Positions 36,519 to 45,010 of a stretch of 64,000 bases of DNA are shown one piece after another. Numbering within the stretch: the stretch's first letter is position 1; the number at the start of each line of letters is the position of its first letter. The DNA comes from Caldilineaceae bacterium (lineage in GTDB: Bacteria > Chloroflexota > Anaerolineae > Caldilineales > Caldilineaceae). A model generated the notes under the pieces. That model did not search any database. It was given only the letters and a program-made list of their open reading frames with translations, and was not told the DNA's origin. Location of the stretch: positions 124,001-188,000 of the forward strand of contig JADLDO010000054.1 of assembly GCA_020846635.1 (NCBI GenBank). Reading direction: 5' to 3'. Made by a program: the position numbers and the translations under genes.

Positions 36519-36547
36519 TTGACATTGGCGCGGCGTCGTGCTATTGT
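36519..36547 (+). promoter_or_regulatory. Strong sigma-70 promoter of the ABC exporter leader
   Basis: -35 TTGACA (36519-36524), 17-base spacer, -10 TATTGT (36542-36547). Transcription would start near 36554, about 110 bases ahead of a 29-codon ORF. Confidence 0.7.
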
Positions 36548-36664
36548 AGGCAAGGTGCGCGGCAGTGTTTGTGTAACTGTGTATCTGCCCGCCCAAAGCT
36601 AGTTCGCCGTACTTCTATCGCTGCCACTTCACCGCAGCCGGAAGCACTTCAGGAGACGCACTCA

Positions 36665-36754
36665 ATGCTTTACCCGATAATGTTTAGCACCATGAAATTC
36701 GTGGGGGGAATCTTGGGTTCCTTTGATGGGAGTCGTGCGTCTGTCGCCCGGTAA
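36665..36754 (+). CDS. Candidate 29-residue leader peptide of the ABC exporter operon
   Basis: A short ORF starting MLYPIMFSTMKFVGGILG and ending in Arg. An AGGAG ribosome site lies about ten bases before the ATG. It follows a strong promoter and ends 21 bases before a terminator hairpin. Codons 23-26 contain a 7-base segment (36733-36739) complementary to 36784-36790 inside that hairpin, so a ribosome on the ORF could change which helix forms. This is the layout of the BmrB leader ahead of the BmrCD exporter in Bacillus. No sequence similarity to a known peptide is claimed; the ORF could also be chance within a small RNA. Confidence 0.45.
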   Translation: MLYPIMFSTMKFVGGILGSFDGSRASVAR

Positions 36755-36775
36755 CGGGAATGTTCGCAATTTGCG

Positions 36776-36812
36776 AGCCGCAGCGCACGAGTTTGGTGCC
36801 TGCGGCTTTTTT
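36776..36812 (+). terminator. Intrinsic terminator (attenuator candidate) after the leader ORF
   Basis: Stem 36776-36783 with 36800-36807 plus inner stem 36785-36788 with 36796-36799, one bulged base, then six T. The competing pairing 36733-36739 with 36784-36790 would break its inner part. Confidence 0.75.
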
Positions 36813-36854
36813 ATTGCCATGATACGGTCGCTGATTGGATCGGGCATGGATGAT

Positions 36855-36896
36855 AAAGACGTAGGCATAGAGAGCAAATGCTCGCCTACGTCTTTT
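36855..36896 (+). terminator. Second intrinsic terminator before the ABC exporter genes
   Basis: A 12-base-pair perfect stem (36855-36866 with 36884-36895), inner stem 36872-36875 with 36880-36883, and a T-rich tail. Reading through both terminators, or a promoter after them, is needed to express the exporter. Confidence 0.8.
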
Positions 36897-36924
36897 CTTT
36901 TGCCTTTTAATCTCTGCAATGAAC

Positions 36925-36953
36925 CGCTGTGACACGCCAGGACTGTCACAGCG
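36925..36953. other. 9-bp inverted repeat ahead of the exporter genes
   Basis: Arms 36925-36933 and 36945-36953 with an 11-base centre, 75 bases before the first exporter gene. It may be an operator or a further RNA hairpin. Confidence 0.35.
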
Positions 36954-37028
36954 CAAGCAGCGTAATTGCCAGCATTGATCATTGTCGCATCATTATTATC
37001 ACACCTTTGTTGTTAAGGATCACCAGCC

Positions 37029-39083
37029 ATGCTTTTTAAGCAACTGCCGGACCAACTCACACCCAATCTCAAGCCCATTGTGGCAGAGAAGAAGCGGCTC
37101 AAAGGCGTGTGGATGCTCGCGCAGGGCTACCGGCTGCCGTACATTACGGCAGGTCTTGCCCTGGGTATCTCCACAGGAGCCCGTACCGCGTCGCTGCTGC
37201 TCATCCAATATTTTGTTGACCGCTATCTGTCGCAAGGTGACCGCACCTATGCCTTGTGGATGATCGCGCTTGGCTTTGTCGCGCTTGCCGCTGTCCAGGG
37301 TGGCTTCACCTTTATCAGTGGCGCACTGTCGGCCCATACCGCCGAAAGCATCGCCCAACGGCTGCGCAACTTCGTCCTGGATCATCTGCAACGGCTGCCC
37401 TTTGCCTATCATGACGAAGTGCAAACCGGGGAAATGATCCAGCGCGCCACGTCGGACATCGACGCACTGCGGCGCTTTTATGCCATCGAGTTTGTCGAGA
37501 GCAGCAGGATTCTCTTTCTGTTCTTGATCAACTTCATCACAATCTACTTCTTGAATTGGCAGTTGGCGCTGCTCTCAATCATCGTCATTCCGATCATCTT
37601 GGCGATGTCGGTCTACTTCTTCCGCCTGATCTCGACCGCATATGAAGCCTATCAAGGCCAGGATGCCGTGTTGACGACCACCTTGCAGGAGAATCTGACA
37701 GGCGTGCGTGTTGTCAAAGCCTTTGCCCGTCAAGCCTATGAAGAAGAAAAGTTCGAGACTGCCAATCAAGGCAAGTACAGGCTCGGCAAACGTCTCTTGC
37801 TCATGCACTCGCTCTATTGGCCCTTCTCCGATCTGCTCTGTGGCATCCAGATGTTGGCTGGTTACACCATCGGGGCGCTCATGGCAATCAACGGCACGAT
37901 TACGGTGGGAACCTATCTCGCCTACGCCGGCATGTTGCTCGCCATTATCTGGCCGATGCGTAACCTAGGGCGTCTTGTGGTCGAAATGTCGCGCGGTTTG
38001 GTCTCCTTTGACCGCGTCGCCGCCATCATTCGCCAGGATCGTGAAGTAATGGTAGAACCAGGCTTTGTCGCGCCGGAGCATGTACAGGGCGAAGTCACAT
38101 TCGAAAATGTCAGCTTTGCCTATGGCACACCCGCACCCGCCGTGATCGAAACACTTCCCACGCCCGCGGCTCACGCCAATGGCAGCAACGGCGCAGGCAA
38201 GCACGAGGAGGGCAAAGCCACGGCTGAGAAAACAGTCGAGAAGAAAATCGAGAAGCAAGTATTCTCGACCCATGAGCAAACAACCGATCACTCTGCCACC
38301 CAGGGCGGCAAAGACGCCGCCAAAGAAGGCACAGACGCAAAGGCCAAACACAATGCTGTGGCCCTGCAAGAGATCAGCTTCAATGTCAAACCCGGTCAGC
38401 GCGTGGCGCTGCTGGGTGCAGCGGGCGCAGGCAAAACCACATTGGTCAACCTGCTTCCCCGCTTCTATGACTATACGGGCGGGCGTATCTTGCTCGACGG
38501 TGTAGAGCTAAAAGAATACTCGCGCGAGTTCCTGCGCCGCAATATCGGCATCGTGGAACAGGAGCCTTTTCTCTTCTCGCGCAGCGTACGCGAAAATATC
38601 ACCTTTAGCGTAGGTCGCGAGGTTGACCAGGCGCAGGTAGAGGAAGCAGCCCGCGCCGCGGCCATCCATGACGTGATCATGACCAAGCTGCCTAAGGGCT
38701 ATGACACCCTGGTTGGCGAGCGAGGTACGACTCTGTCGGGTGGTCAGAAGCAACGTGTTGCCATTGCGCGTACCTTGCTCAAGAACCCACGCATCCTGAT
38801 TCTCGATGACTCCACCTCTGCGGTGGACACCGAGACCGAGGCATCCATTCGTGAAGCGTTGGAGCGGCTGATGGAGAACCGAACAACCTTCATCATCGCC
38901 CACCGCATCCAAAGCGTGATGACGGCAGACCTGATTCTCGTCCTCAACAAAGGACGCATCGTCCAGGCCGGCACCCACGATGAATTGATCGCCCAAGATG
39001 GGATGTACCAACGAATCTATGCGGCGCAGACCCGCATCGAATCCGAACTGCAAAAGGAGTTGAACCGTGTCGAATCCGCTTGA
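37029..39083 (+). CDS. ABC exporter half-transporter, degenerate ATP-site subunit
   Basis: A 684-residue protein: six membrane helices (about 30-320) and a nucleotide-binding domain. Walker A is GAAGAGKTT (about 462-470), the signature TLSGGQKQR is intact (about 568), but Walker B ends ILILDDSTSAVD, with Asp where the catalytic Glu should be. Such Asp marks the degenerate-site partner of heterodimeric exporters like TM287/288, LmrCD and BmrCD. An insert of about 80 Lys/Ala/Glu-rich residues (about 365-445) interrupts the first strands of the ATPase domain between SFAYG and ALQEISF. It overlaps the next gene by 17 bases. Drugs or lipids are likely cargo. Confidence 0.92.
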   Translation: MLFKQLPDQLTPNLKPIVAEKKRLKGVWMLAQGYRLPYITAGLALGISTGARTASLLLIQYFVDRYLSQGDRTYALWMIALGFVALAAVQGGFTFISGALSAHTAESIAQRLRNFVLDHLQRLPFAYHDEVQTGEMIQRATSDIDALRRFYAIEFVESSRILFLFLINFITIYFLNWQLALLSIIVIPIILAMSVYFFRLISTAYEAYQGQDAVLTTTLQENLTGVRVVKAFARQAYEEEKFETANQGKYRLGKRLLLMHSLYWPFSDLLCGIQMLAGYTIGALMAINGTITVGTYLAYAGMLLAIIWPMRNLGRLVVEMSRGLVSFDRVAAIIRQDREVMVEPGFVAPEHVQGEVTFENVSFAYGTPAPAVIETLPTPAAHANGSNGAGKHEEGKATAEKTVEKKIEKQVFSTHEQTTDHSATQGGKDAAKEGTDAKAKHNAVALQEISFNVKPGQRVALLGAAGAGKTTLVNLLPRFYDYTGGRILLDGVELKEYSREFLRRNIGIVEQEPFLFSRSVRENITFSVGREVDQAQVEEAARAAAIHDVIMTKLPKGYDTLVGERGTTLSGGQKQRVAIARTLLKNPRILILDDSTSAVDTETEASIREALERLMENRTTFIIAHRIQSVMTADLILVLNKGRIVQAGTHDELIAQDGMYQRIYAAQTRIESELQKELNRVESA

Positions 39084-40959
39084 GTTCGAAGAAGAAGAAT
39101 TCACAACCCAATTTAACGGTCGCACGCTCCAGCGCATTCTTGCCCAGACAAAGCCTCACTGGCCCTTGCTGGTGGGCTTTGTCCTGCTGATTGCTGTTGC
39201 CGCCTTCCTCGACTCGCTCTTTACCTATATGAGCAAGCTCCTGATCGACGAAGGCATTGTCGCTGGTGACCGCGCCGCCATCTTCCGTATCATCGGCATC
39301 TACGGCGCGCTCATCGTCGTCCAGGCAGGAACCGTCTTTGGCTTCATCTATATGACGGGCATCCTGGGCGAACGCATCCGTTATGACCTGCGCAAGACGC
39401 TCTTTGCCCATCTGCAAAAGCTCTCGCTCTCCTATTACAATCGCACGCCCGTCGGCTGGATCATGTCGCGCCTAACCTCCGACACGGACCGCTTGGCGGA
39501 GTTGGTTACATGGGGCATCCTAGATTCTGCCTGGGGTGTCTTTAACATCATCACCGCGGTGGGTTTCATGCTCTACATCAATGTGCCATTGGCCTTGATC
39601 GTGAGTGCGATTATTCCCGTCATCGTCGTGGTGGCAATCCAGTTCAAGAAGCGCATCATTGTCGAATATCGCCAGGTGCGCCGCATTAACTCGCAGATTA
39701 CGGGTCAATACAACGAAACCATCACCGGCGTCCGCGTCATCAAGTCTCTGGGCCGCGAGCGTGAAAACCTTGAGGAGTTCGGCCAATTGACCAGCAATAT
39801 GTACCGCGCAGGCTTTCGCGCGGCCTGGCTCTCGGCGCTCTTCCTGCCCACTGTCCAGTTACTTAGCTCTGCCGCGGTAGGGCTGGTCATCTGGTTTAGC
39901 GGCTGGCAGGCAGCGAATATCAATGTCGGCGGCACAACGCTCACCATCGGTGGCATCCAGGCCTTCATCACCTATGTCACCTTCATGCTCTGGCCTGTGC
40001 AAGAAATGGCGCGTGTCTATGCCGAGATGCAGCAGGCGATTGCATCGGGCGAGCGCATCTTCTCGCTGATTGATGCCGAACCGGAGATAGTGGATCGCCC
40101 TGGGGCAAGTGACCCCGGCACCCTGCGCGGCGACATCGTCTTTGACAACGTTGACTTCTACTACGAGCCGGAAAGTCCGGTTCTGAACAATTTCAATCTC
40201 ACCGTGGCACAAGGCGAGACGATTGCGCTGGTGGGACCAACCGGAGGTGGCAAGTCGACCATCGTCAACCTGATCTGCCGCTTCTTCGAGCCAAAGTCAG
40301 GAACGATTCGCATCAATGGGGTGGACTATACAGAGTTAACCCAACACGCCATCCAATCGCGAGTCGGCATTGTGCTGCAAACACCACATCTCTTTTCTGG
40401 CACCATCCGCGAGAACATTCGCTATGGACGGCTCGATGCCACTGACGCCGAAATTGAGGAGGCAGCCAAGATCGTAGGCGCGCATGAGTTCATTCTGGCG
40501 CTGCAAAATGGCTATGATGAACAGGTTGGTGAAGGGGGCAGTCTGCTCTCCGTAGGCCAAAAGCAGTTGATCAGCTTGGCGCGCGCGGTGCTGGCAAACC
40601 CTGATATTTTCATCATGGACGAAGCCACAAGTTCCGTGGATACACTGACCGAGACGCTGATCCAACAAGGCATGGAAGTGTTGATGGAAGGGCGCACTAG
40701 CTTCATCATCGCTCACCGTCTCTCCACCATCCGCAATGCCAGCCGTATCCTGGTGATCGAGGACGGAAAGATCAAGGAGATGGGCACACACAGCGAACTG
40801 CTGCGCCAGCGGGGCCACTACTACCGGCTCTACACCCAACAGTTCCGCCGCGAACTGGAGCGCGAATACAATCCCTTTGGGGCAGACGCTGTTGCCGTTG
40901 GCGACGAGGACGATGCCGCGCCGGTTGAATCGCCCACCAGCCAACTAACACCCGCATAA
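39067..40959 (+). CDS. ABC exporter half-transporter, canonical ATP-site subunit
   Basis: A 630-residue partner of the preceding protein: six membrane helices (about 35-330) and a nucleotide-binding domain with Walker A GPTGGGKST (about 388-396), signature LLSVGQKQ (changed from LSGGQ, about 493) and Walker B IFIMDEATSSVD with the catalytic Glu (about 520), then the switch His in IIAHRLSTIRNA. The degenerate signature here and the degenerate Glu in the partner fall in the same composite site of a heterodimer, so one ATP site should hydrolyse and the other only bind. GTG start after AAGGAG. A terminator follows. Confidence 0.93.
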   Translation: MSNPLEFEEEEFTTQFNGRTLQRILAQTKPHWPLLVGFVLLIAVAAFLDSLFTYMSKLLIDEGIVAGDRAAIFRIIGIYGALIVVQAGTVFGFIYMTGILGERIRYDLRKTLFAHLQKLSLSYYNRTPVGWIMSRLTSDTDRLAELVTWGILDSAWGVFNIITAVGFMLYINVPLALIVSAIIPVIVVVAIQFKKRIIVEYRQVRRINSQITGQYNETITGVRVIKSLGRERENLEEFGQLTSNMYRAGFRAAWLSALFLPTVQLLSSAAVGLVIWFSGWQAANINVGGTTLTIGGIQAFITYVTFMLWPVQEMARVYAEMQQAIASGERIFSLIDAEPEIVDRPGASDPGTLRGDIVFDNVDFYYEPESPVLNNFNLTVAQGETIALVGPTGGGKSTIVNLICRFFEPKSGTIRINGVDYTELTQHAIQSRVGIVLQTPHLFSGTIRENIRYGRLDATDAEIEEAAKIVGAHEFILALQNGYDEQVGEGGSLLSVGQKQLISLARAVLANPDIFIMDEATSSVDTLTETLIQQGMEVLMEGRTSFIIAHRLSTIRNASRILVIEDGKIKEMGTHSELLRQRGHYYRLYTQQFRRELEREYNPFGADAVAVGDEDDAAPVESPTSQLTPA

Positions 40960-40993
40960 CCTTCCCGTTTGTGGGAACCTCACCTTAGACACC

Positions 40994-41030
40994 ACCCTCC
41001 CGGAAGCTCGGAGCTTCCGGGAGGGTTTTA
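40994..41030 (+). terminator. Intrinsic terminator of the ABC exporter operon
   Basis: A 15-base-pair perfect stem (40994-41008 with 41012-41026), 3-base loop, then TTTTATATA. Confidence 0.85.
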
Positions 41031-41183
41031 TATAGTTATCTTGTCGTCATTTTGTCATCATTTTCATTAACGTTGCCGTTAACATTTCCATACCTGCTAA
41101 CTTTTCCATTATCTTTTCCATATATTGCTGTGTCATATCTGTCTCTTTTTAGAGGCTACCAGGGGCAAAGGCCAATTGCGTAG

Positions 41184-41212
41184 TTGGCATTGCGCGCATG
41201 ACAGCATATAAT
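41184..41212 (+). promoter_or_regulatory. Strong sigma-70 promoter of the M23/glycosidase gene
   Basis: -35 TTGGCA (41184-41189), 17-base spacer, perfect -10 TATAAT (41207-41212), leaving a leader of about 107 bases before the ATG at 41326. Confidence 0.7.
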
Positions 41213-41325
41213 GGCATGATGACAGCGCATCCCTACATTCTGCCACCCTCGGTAGTTTGGCAGGACGCGCCTGGGTTGGGCAGATGCCCAGGACCGCCAA
41301 CAACCACCGCAATGGACTTCGATTT

Positions 41326-44300
41326 ATGAGCATGTTACGTAACCTGCCCTTTTCTGGTGAGTACCCCATCAGCCAACATTTTGGCGAAAGCCCTGAACTC
41401 TTTCGCAACGTTAGCTTCAAGGGTGTTCCCCTCTACGGTCATCCAGGCCTGGATTTCGATTTGCCCCCTGGTACGCCGGTGCTCGCTGTCCAACATGGTG
41501 TCGTACTGGATGTTCGTAACGACCCCGACGGCTATGGACAATCTGTCCTTCTAAGCCACCGTTGGGGTCAGACATTTTACGCACATCTAGATGAAGTACG
41601 CGTCGAAAAAGGCCAGCAAGCAGCCGCCGGTCAAACCATTGGACTCAGCGGCAATTCGGGAATTACGGAACACCCGATCCTACACTTTGGCTTGCGCCTG
41701 GTGCCCTACAGCATCGACGACGGTTGGTGTGGCTTCACAGACCCCGTTCCCTACTTGGCGCGCCTGACGCAGCCGCGCGGGGCCATCATCGGCCCCCACA
41801 TCATCGGCAGTATTCGCCCGCACCTGGAGGTACTCTCGCGCTGGCGTCCGCGCATGATCACGCTGCTCGACCCCAGCCCGGATGACCTGTTGGCGCTGCG
41901 CGATGTCTGCCCCGACAGCACCATCGTTGCCCGCATCTTTGTCCCCGACCACGAAATGTCCGAGCGCATCCGCCAAGACCCGGTGGAAGCCGCTCAATGG
42001 GCGCATGAAATTACACAGACACGCATGGCCTATGGCGTGGACTATTGGCAGGTTGCCAACGAAGTGCATCAGGATTCCACCGGCCTGGGCATGCTCAACG
42101 AGTTTGAACTCACGCGCATGGCCCTGGCGGATGAAGCAGGCTATCGCTGCGCCATCCTCGCCTTCAGCGTGGGCAACCCCGACCTGCCCGAAAATGACCG
42201 CATGGCCGTTTGGCGTCATGTCTACCCTGCCCTGGCACACGCCGAAGCCAACGGTCATGTCGTCGCGCTTCACCAATACGGGATGCCCGACCTATGGGGC
42301 CCCAACAATGCCTATGACTGGTACATCTACCGCCTAGAGCATCAGGTCTTGCGCCGCCTGCCTTTCCGCCGCCTGAAATTCGCCGTGACCGAATATGGCA
42401 TTGATGGCCTCATCCGCGGAGCCGAACCGTCCGGCTGGCAAAACTTTACCACGCCCGAAGGTTATGTCGAGCAACTGCTCAAATGTGGCCGTTATCTCGA
42501 ACGTTTTTCCGGTCAGGTATTGGGCTATACGATCTTCACCCTCGGTCATTACAACCCCTGGCAAAGCTATGATATTATCGGCAAAGCCGCGGCCTATCTC
42601 GCCGATCTCTCTGAAAAGGGCACCTGGCGCGAGATCGATGCCCAGGTCTATGATATCGTCCCGCGCGACACCGATAACAGCGTGGAGCCTGGCCCCACCA
42701 TCATCGCGGCCCTGGTCACGAAAAGCGAAGAGGAATTTCCGGCGCCTGAGCCCATTGGCGAGCCGGGGTTTGAGCAGGAAAGCGGCCTTGACGACGCGGA
42801 GGATGCGCCAGGCTTTGAAGCAGAGAGCGCCAAAGCAGAGTCTCCCATGCCTGAATCATCCAGGCCCAAAGGCCGGCGCGGCAGAAAGTCCTCAACGCCA
42901 TCCACTGAGGATGCCGCGGAGAGCGTAGAAGGATTAGACGCGGCGGAGCCAGAAGAAACAGAGCCAGAAGCAGAGGCAACCGTAGAGCCGGCATCCACCC
43001 AGGCGACCGAAAACGATCTATCCAAAACACCAGACTTTGAAGAAACTACTGAAACAGTGGAGGTTGTCATGCCACCCGTTGCTACCGCGGTAGAACCACC
43101 GACAGAGACAGCCATCCTTGATAGCATGAAACCCGATACAACGCTACAAGAAGATGCAGAAAAAGATACAGAACAGGCCGCAGATCAAGAGTCCATCGAC
43201 ATGCTGACCAGCATGATTGCGGCCATGCGCGAAGGCACGACCGAAGACAGGCCCGAAGAGCCGGAGACTCGCCACGAGGTCGAAATGTCCGCTGCAGCCA
43301 ACGCGGATGAAGAGCCCGCGCCGAGCGGCCCCCTGGTCGAGCAGCGCATCGCGCTCCCCTTCGCCGCCTATAACATGGCGATCAAGTCCATCCAGGATCG
43401 CCCCGATGGGCCACTCGAGGGTCAAGGCCCGCTTGCCAGTGATCCCTCCGACGCAGACGAAGTGGTCTACCTTGTCAAAGATATCTTCATGACCTATTAC
43501 GGCTCCTGGGAGCCATCGGGCGAATACGAGTCTGTCCCTGAATGGGCGCGTGACGACTATCTACGCCCTACCTTTCTCGAAGCAGGCGCGGATCATCATC
43601 TCTTCGCAGCGGTCATCGGCCTTGATGGTCAAATGCGTAAAGGCCATGAGATTATCTTCTGGTCCGATGGTTATGAACGCCTAGAGGATCCCAGCTACAC
43701 CGACTATACGCGCGAACAGACCAAAGAGAGTTCCGGCTGGGCCAATCTCTTTATGGCAAGCGGAAGCTCCTATGTTCCAGAACGGGGCGACAGCGGCCCC
43801 TGGTGTTGGGCGCCAGCAGGTGCAGCCGAAGTTGTGCTTGGGGGTGGTCTGCCCGTGGGACATCCCGTTTCGACCTTTGTGGTCTGGCAAGCCGTACCTC
43901 GCGCCCAGTGGGAAGCCACGCTGCCACAGCAACCAGGAACCGAGCCAGAACCCGCGCCACCTTCTGGAGAAGAGCCGGAGCCGGCCCCTCCCGACGAAGG
44001 GACGACCCCGCCGCAGCCCAGCGTGGAAGTCGAACGCCGCGTCAGCGAGTGGATCCCCCACTATAATGTCACCATCAAACCACTCGCCGCCCGTCCGGAT
44101 CGTCCACAGGGTGACGTTGTTTACGTGGTCAAAGATCTCTTTACCACGCGCAATGGCTCCTGGGAACCGGAGACGCTGCCGGGATCAATCCCGCAGTGGG
44201 CGCGCGATGAATATCTCAAACCCTTCAACGCGCCCGACTATTTCGATGATGCCGGTGGCGATCATCATCTCTTTGCCGCGGTCATCGGTCTGGATGGCAA

Positions 44301-44910
44301 GCTCATACGCAGCCAGGAGATCATCTTCTGGTCAGACGGCTTCGAAATGCTTGAAGACCCCGAATATGACAACTATGTCCACCGTCAAACCAAAGAGAAA
44401 TCCGGCTGGGCGAACATCATCACGGGGCCAGGCAGCAGTTTCGTGCCGGAGCGCAACGAATCCGGGCCCTGGTGTTGGGCTCCGGCTGGCGCTGCCGAGG
44501 TTGTTTGTGGTGGGGGACTCCCCGCCAATAACCACATCTCCTTCTTTGTGGTCTGGCAAGCGGTTCCTGCGGGCGACGTCAAGTTACCCGATGATGACCA
44601 GGACAGTTGGACCGACAACACCTATCTTCCCACGATTCCCAAAGCCGCCCCCAGCGCAACCGGCGAACACGCCCCAGGGCTGGAAGCAGGCTCATTGTGG
44701 GTGCATATGTTCCGGCAAGCTGCGTGGAATCGCCTGGGGCTAGAGCTGCCGGTCGATTCGGTCATCGCCATCTACGCCCGTCGCCAGCAATTAGGCAGGC
44801 CCGTAACCCAAGAATTCGAGCTGAACGGTCATCGTGTCCAGGGCTATCACGGCGGCATTGTCATCATGCCCATCGGGCAAACAGAGCGCATCAGCCACGT
44901 CCCCTGGTAG
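41326..44910 (+). CDS. Multidomain protein: M23 peptidase fold, clan GH-A-like glycosidase domain, two copies of an unknown domain
   Basis: A 1,194-residue protein. Residues 15-140 are an M23 (LytM) fold with GHPGLDFD (about 36-43, zinc His and Asp), FYAHLDEV and PILHFGL (about 117-123); the first His of the usual HxH is Ile. Residues 165-440 look like a clan GH-A barrel, with WQVANEVH (about 241-248, acid/base Glu) and FAVTEYG (about 351-357, nucleophile Glu). An acidic, Pro-rich linker spans about 480-665. Two homologous units (about 670-860 and 900-1083) share EIIFWSDG, LEDP, SGWAN, GPWCWAPAGAAEVV and FVVWQAVP. A last domain of 95 residues ends it. No signal peptide is seen from this start; the frame is open to 41257. 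Confidence 0.75.
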   Translation: MSMLRNLPFSGEYPISQHFGESPELFRNVSFKGVPLYGHPGLDFDLPPGTPVLAVQHGVVLDVRNDPDGYGQSVLLSHRWGQTFYAHLDEVRVEKGQQAAAGQTIGLSGNSGITEHPILHFGLRLVPYSIDDGWCGFTDPVPYLARLTQPRGAIIGPHIIGSIRPHLEVLSRWRPRMITLLDPSPDDLLALRDVCPDSTIVARIFVPDHEMSERIRQDPVEAAQWAHEITQTRMAYGVDYWQVANEVHQDSTGLGMLNEFELTRMALADEAGYRCAILAFSVGNPDLPENDRMAVWRHVYPALAHAEANGHVVALHQYGMPDLWGPNNAYDWYIYRLEHQVLRRLPFRRLKFAVTEYGIDGLIRGAEPSGWQNFTTPEGYVEQLLKCGRYLERFSGQVLGYTIFTLGHYNPWQSYDIIGKAAAYLADLSEKGTWREIDAQVYDIVPRDTDNSVEPGPTIIAALVTKSEEEFPAPEPIGEPGFEQESGLDDAEDAPGFEAESAKAESPMPESSRPKGRRGRKSSTPSTEDAAESVEGLDAAEPEETEPEAEATVEPASTQATENDLSKTPDFEETTETVEVVMPPVATAVEPPTETAILDSMKPDTTLQEDAEKDTEQAADQESIDMLTSMIAAMREGTTEDRPEEPETRHEVEMSAAANADEEPAPSGPLVEQRIALPFAAYNMAIKSIQDRPDGPLEGQGPLASDPSDADEVVYLVKDIFMTYYGSWEPSGEYESVPEWARDDYLRPTFLEAGADHHLFAAVIGLDGQMRKGHEIIFWSDGYERLEDPSYTDYTREQTKESSGWANLFMASGSSYVPERGDSGPWCWAPAGAAEVVLGGGLPVGHPVSTFVVWQAVPRAQWEATLPQQPGTEPEPAPPSGEEPEPAPPDEGTTPPQPSVEVERRVSEWIPHYNVTIKPLAARPDRPQGDVVYVVKDLFTTRNGSWEPETLPGSIPQWARDEYLKPFNAPDYFDDAGGDHHLFAAVIGLDGKLIRSQEIIFWSDGFEMLEDPEYDNYVHRQTKEKSGWANIITGPGSSFVPERNESGPWCWAPAGAAEVVCGGGLPANNHISFFVVWQAVPAGDVKLPDDDQDSWTDNTYLPTIPKAAPSATGEHAPGLEAGSLWVHMFRQAAWNRLGLELPVDSVIAIYARRQQLGRPVTQEFELNGHRVQGYHGGIVIMPIGQTERISHVPW

Positions 44911-44931
44911 GATTGTTGTTTATTATCAGCC

Positions 44932-44978
44932 ATCATAAAAGAGGGGCGCAGCGATTTGCTGCGCCCCTCTTTTATGAT
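44932..44978. terminator. 21-bp bidirectional terminator
   Basis: Arms 44932-44952 and 44958-44978 pair perfectly around a 5-base loop, with A/T runs inside the outer stem giving U tails in both directions. It lies between the convergent M23/glycosidase and LCP genes. Confidence 0.88.
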
Positions 44979-45010
44979 CTACGGGAATAGTCTATGTCTA
45001 CAACAGTCGC

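Larger units (their letters stand above)
40960..41325. other. 366-base gap after the ABC exporter operon
   Basis: It holds the terminator 40994-41026, an AT-rich stretch at 41040-41130 where a TTTTCCAT/CATTTTC-like unit recurs, and the promoter 41184-41212 of the next gene. No gene is seen. Confidence 0.55.

Noticed and set aside
36555-36812. 6S, SRP or tmRNA gene
   Set aside because: No GGAAG/GAAGCAGCC-type SRP loop, no tmRNA CCA end or tag ORF, and no open central bubble flanked by long stems could be made out.
36925-36953. CRP-like site (TGTGA...TCACA)
   Set aside because: The half-sites are 13 bases apart instead of 6, so a CRP-type dimer would not fit; a hairpin or another operator is more likely.
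41257-41325. Earlier start of the M23/glycosidase gene
   Set aside because: The 23 added residues are not hydrophobic, match no M23 N-terminus and begin with TTG without a ribosome site.
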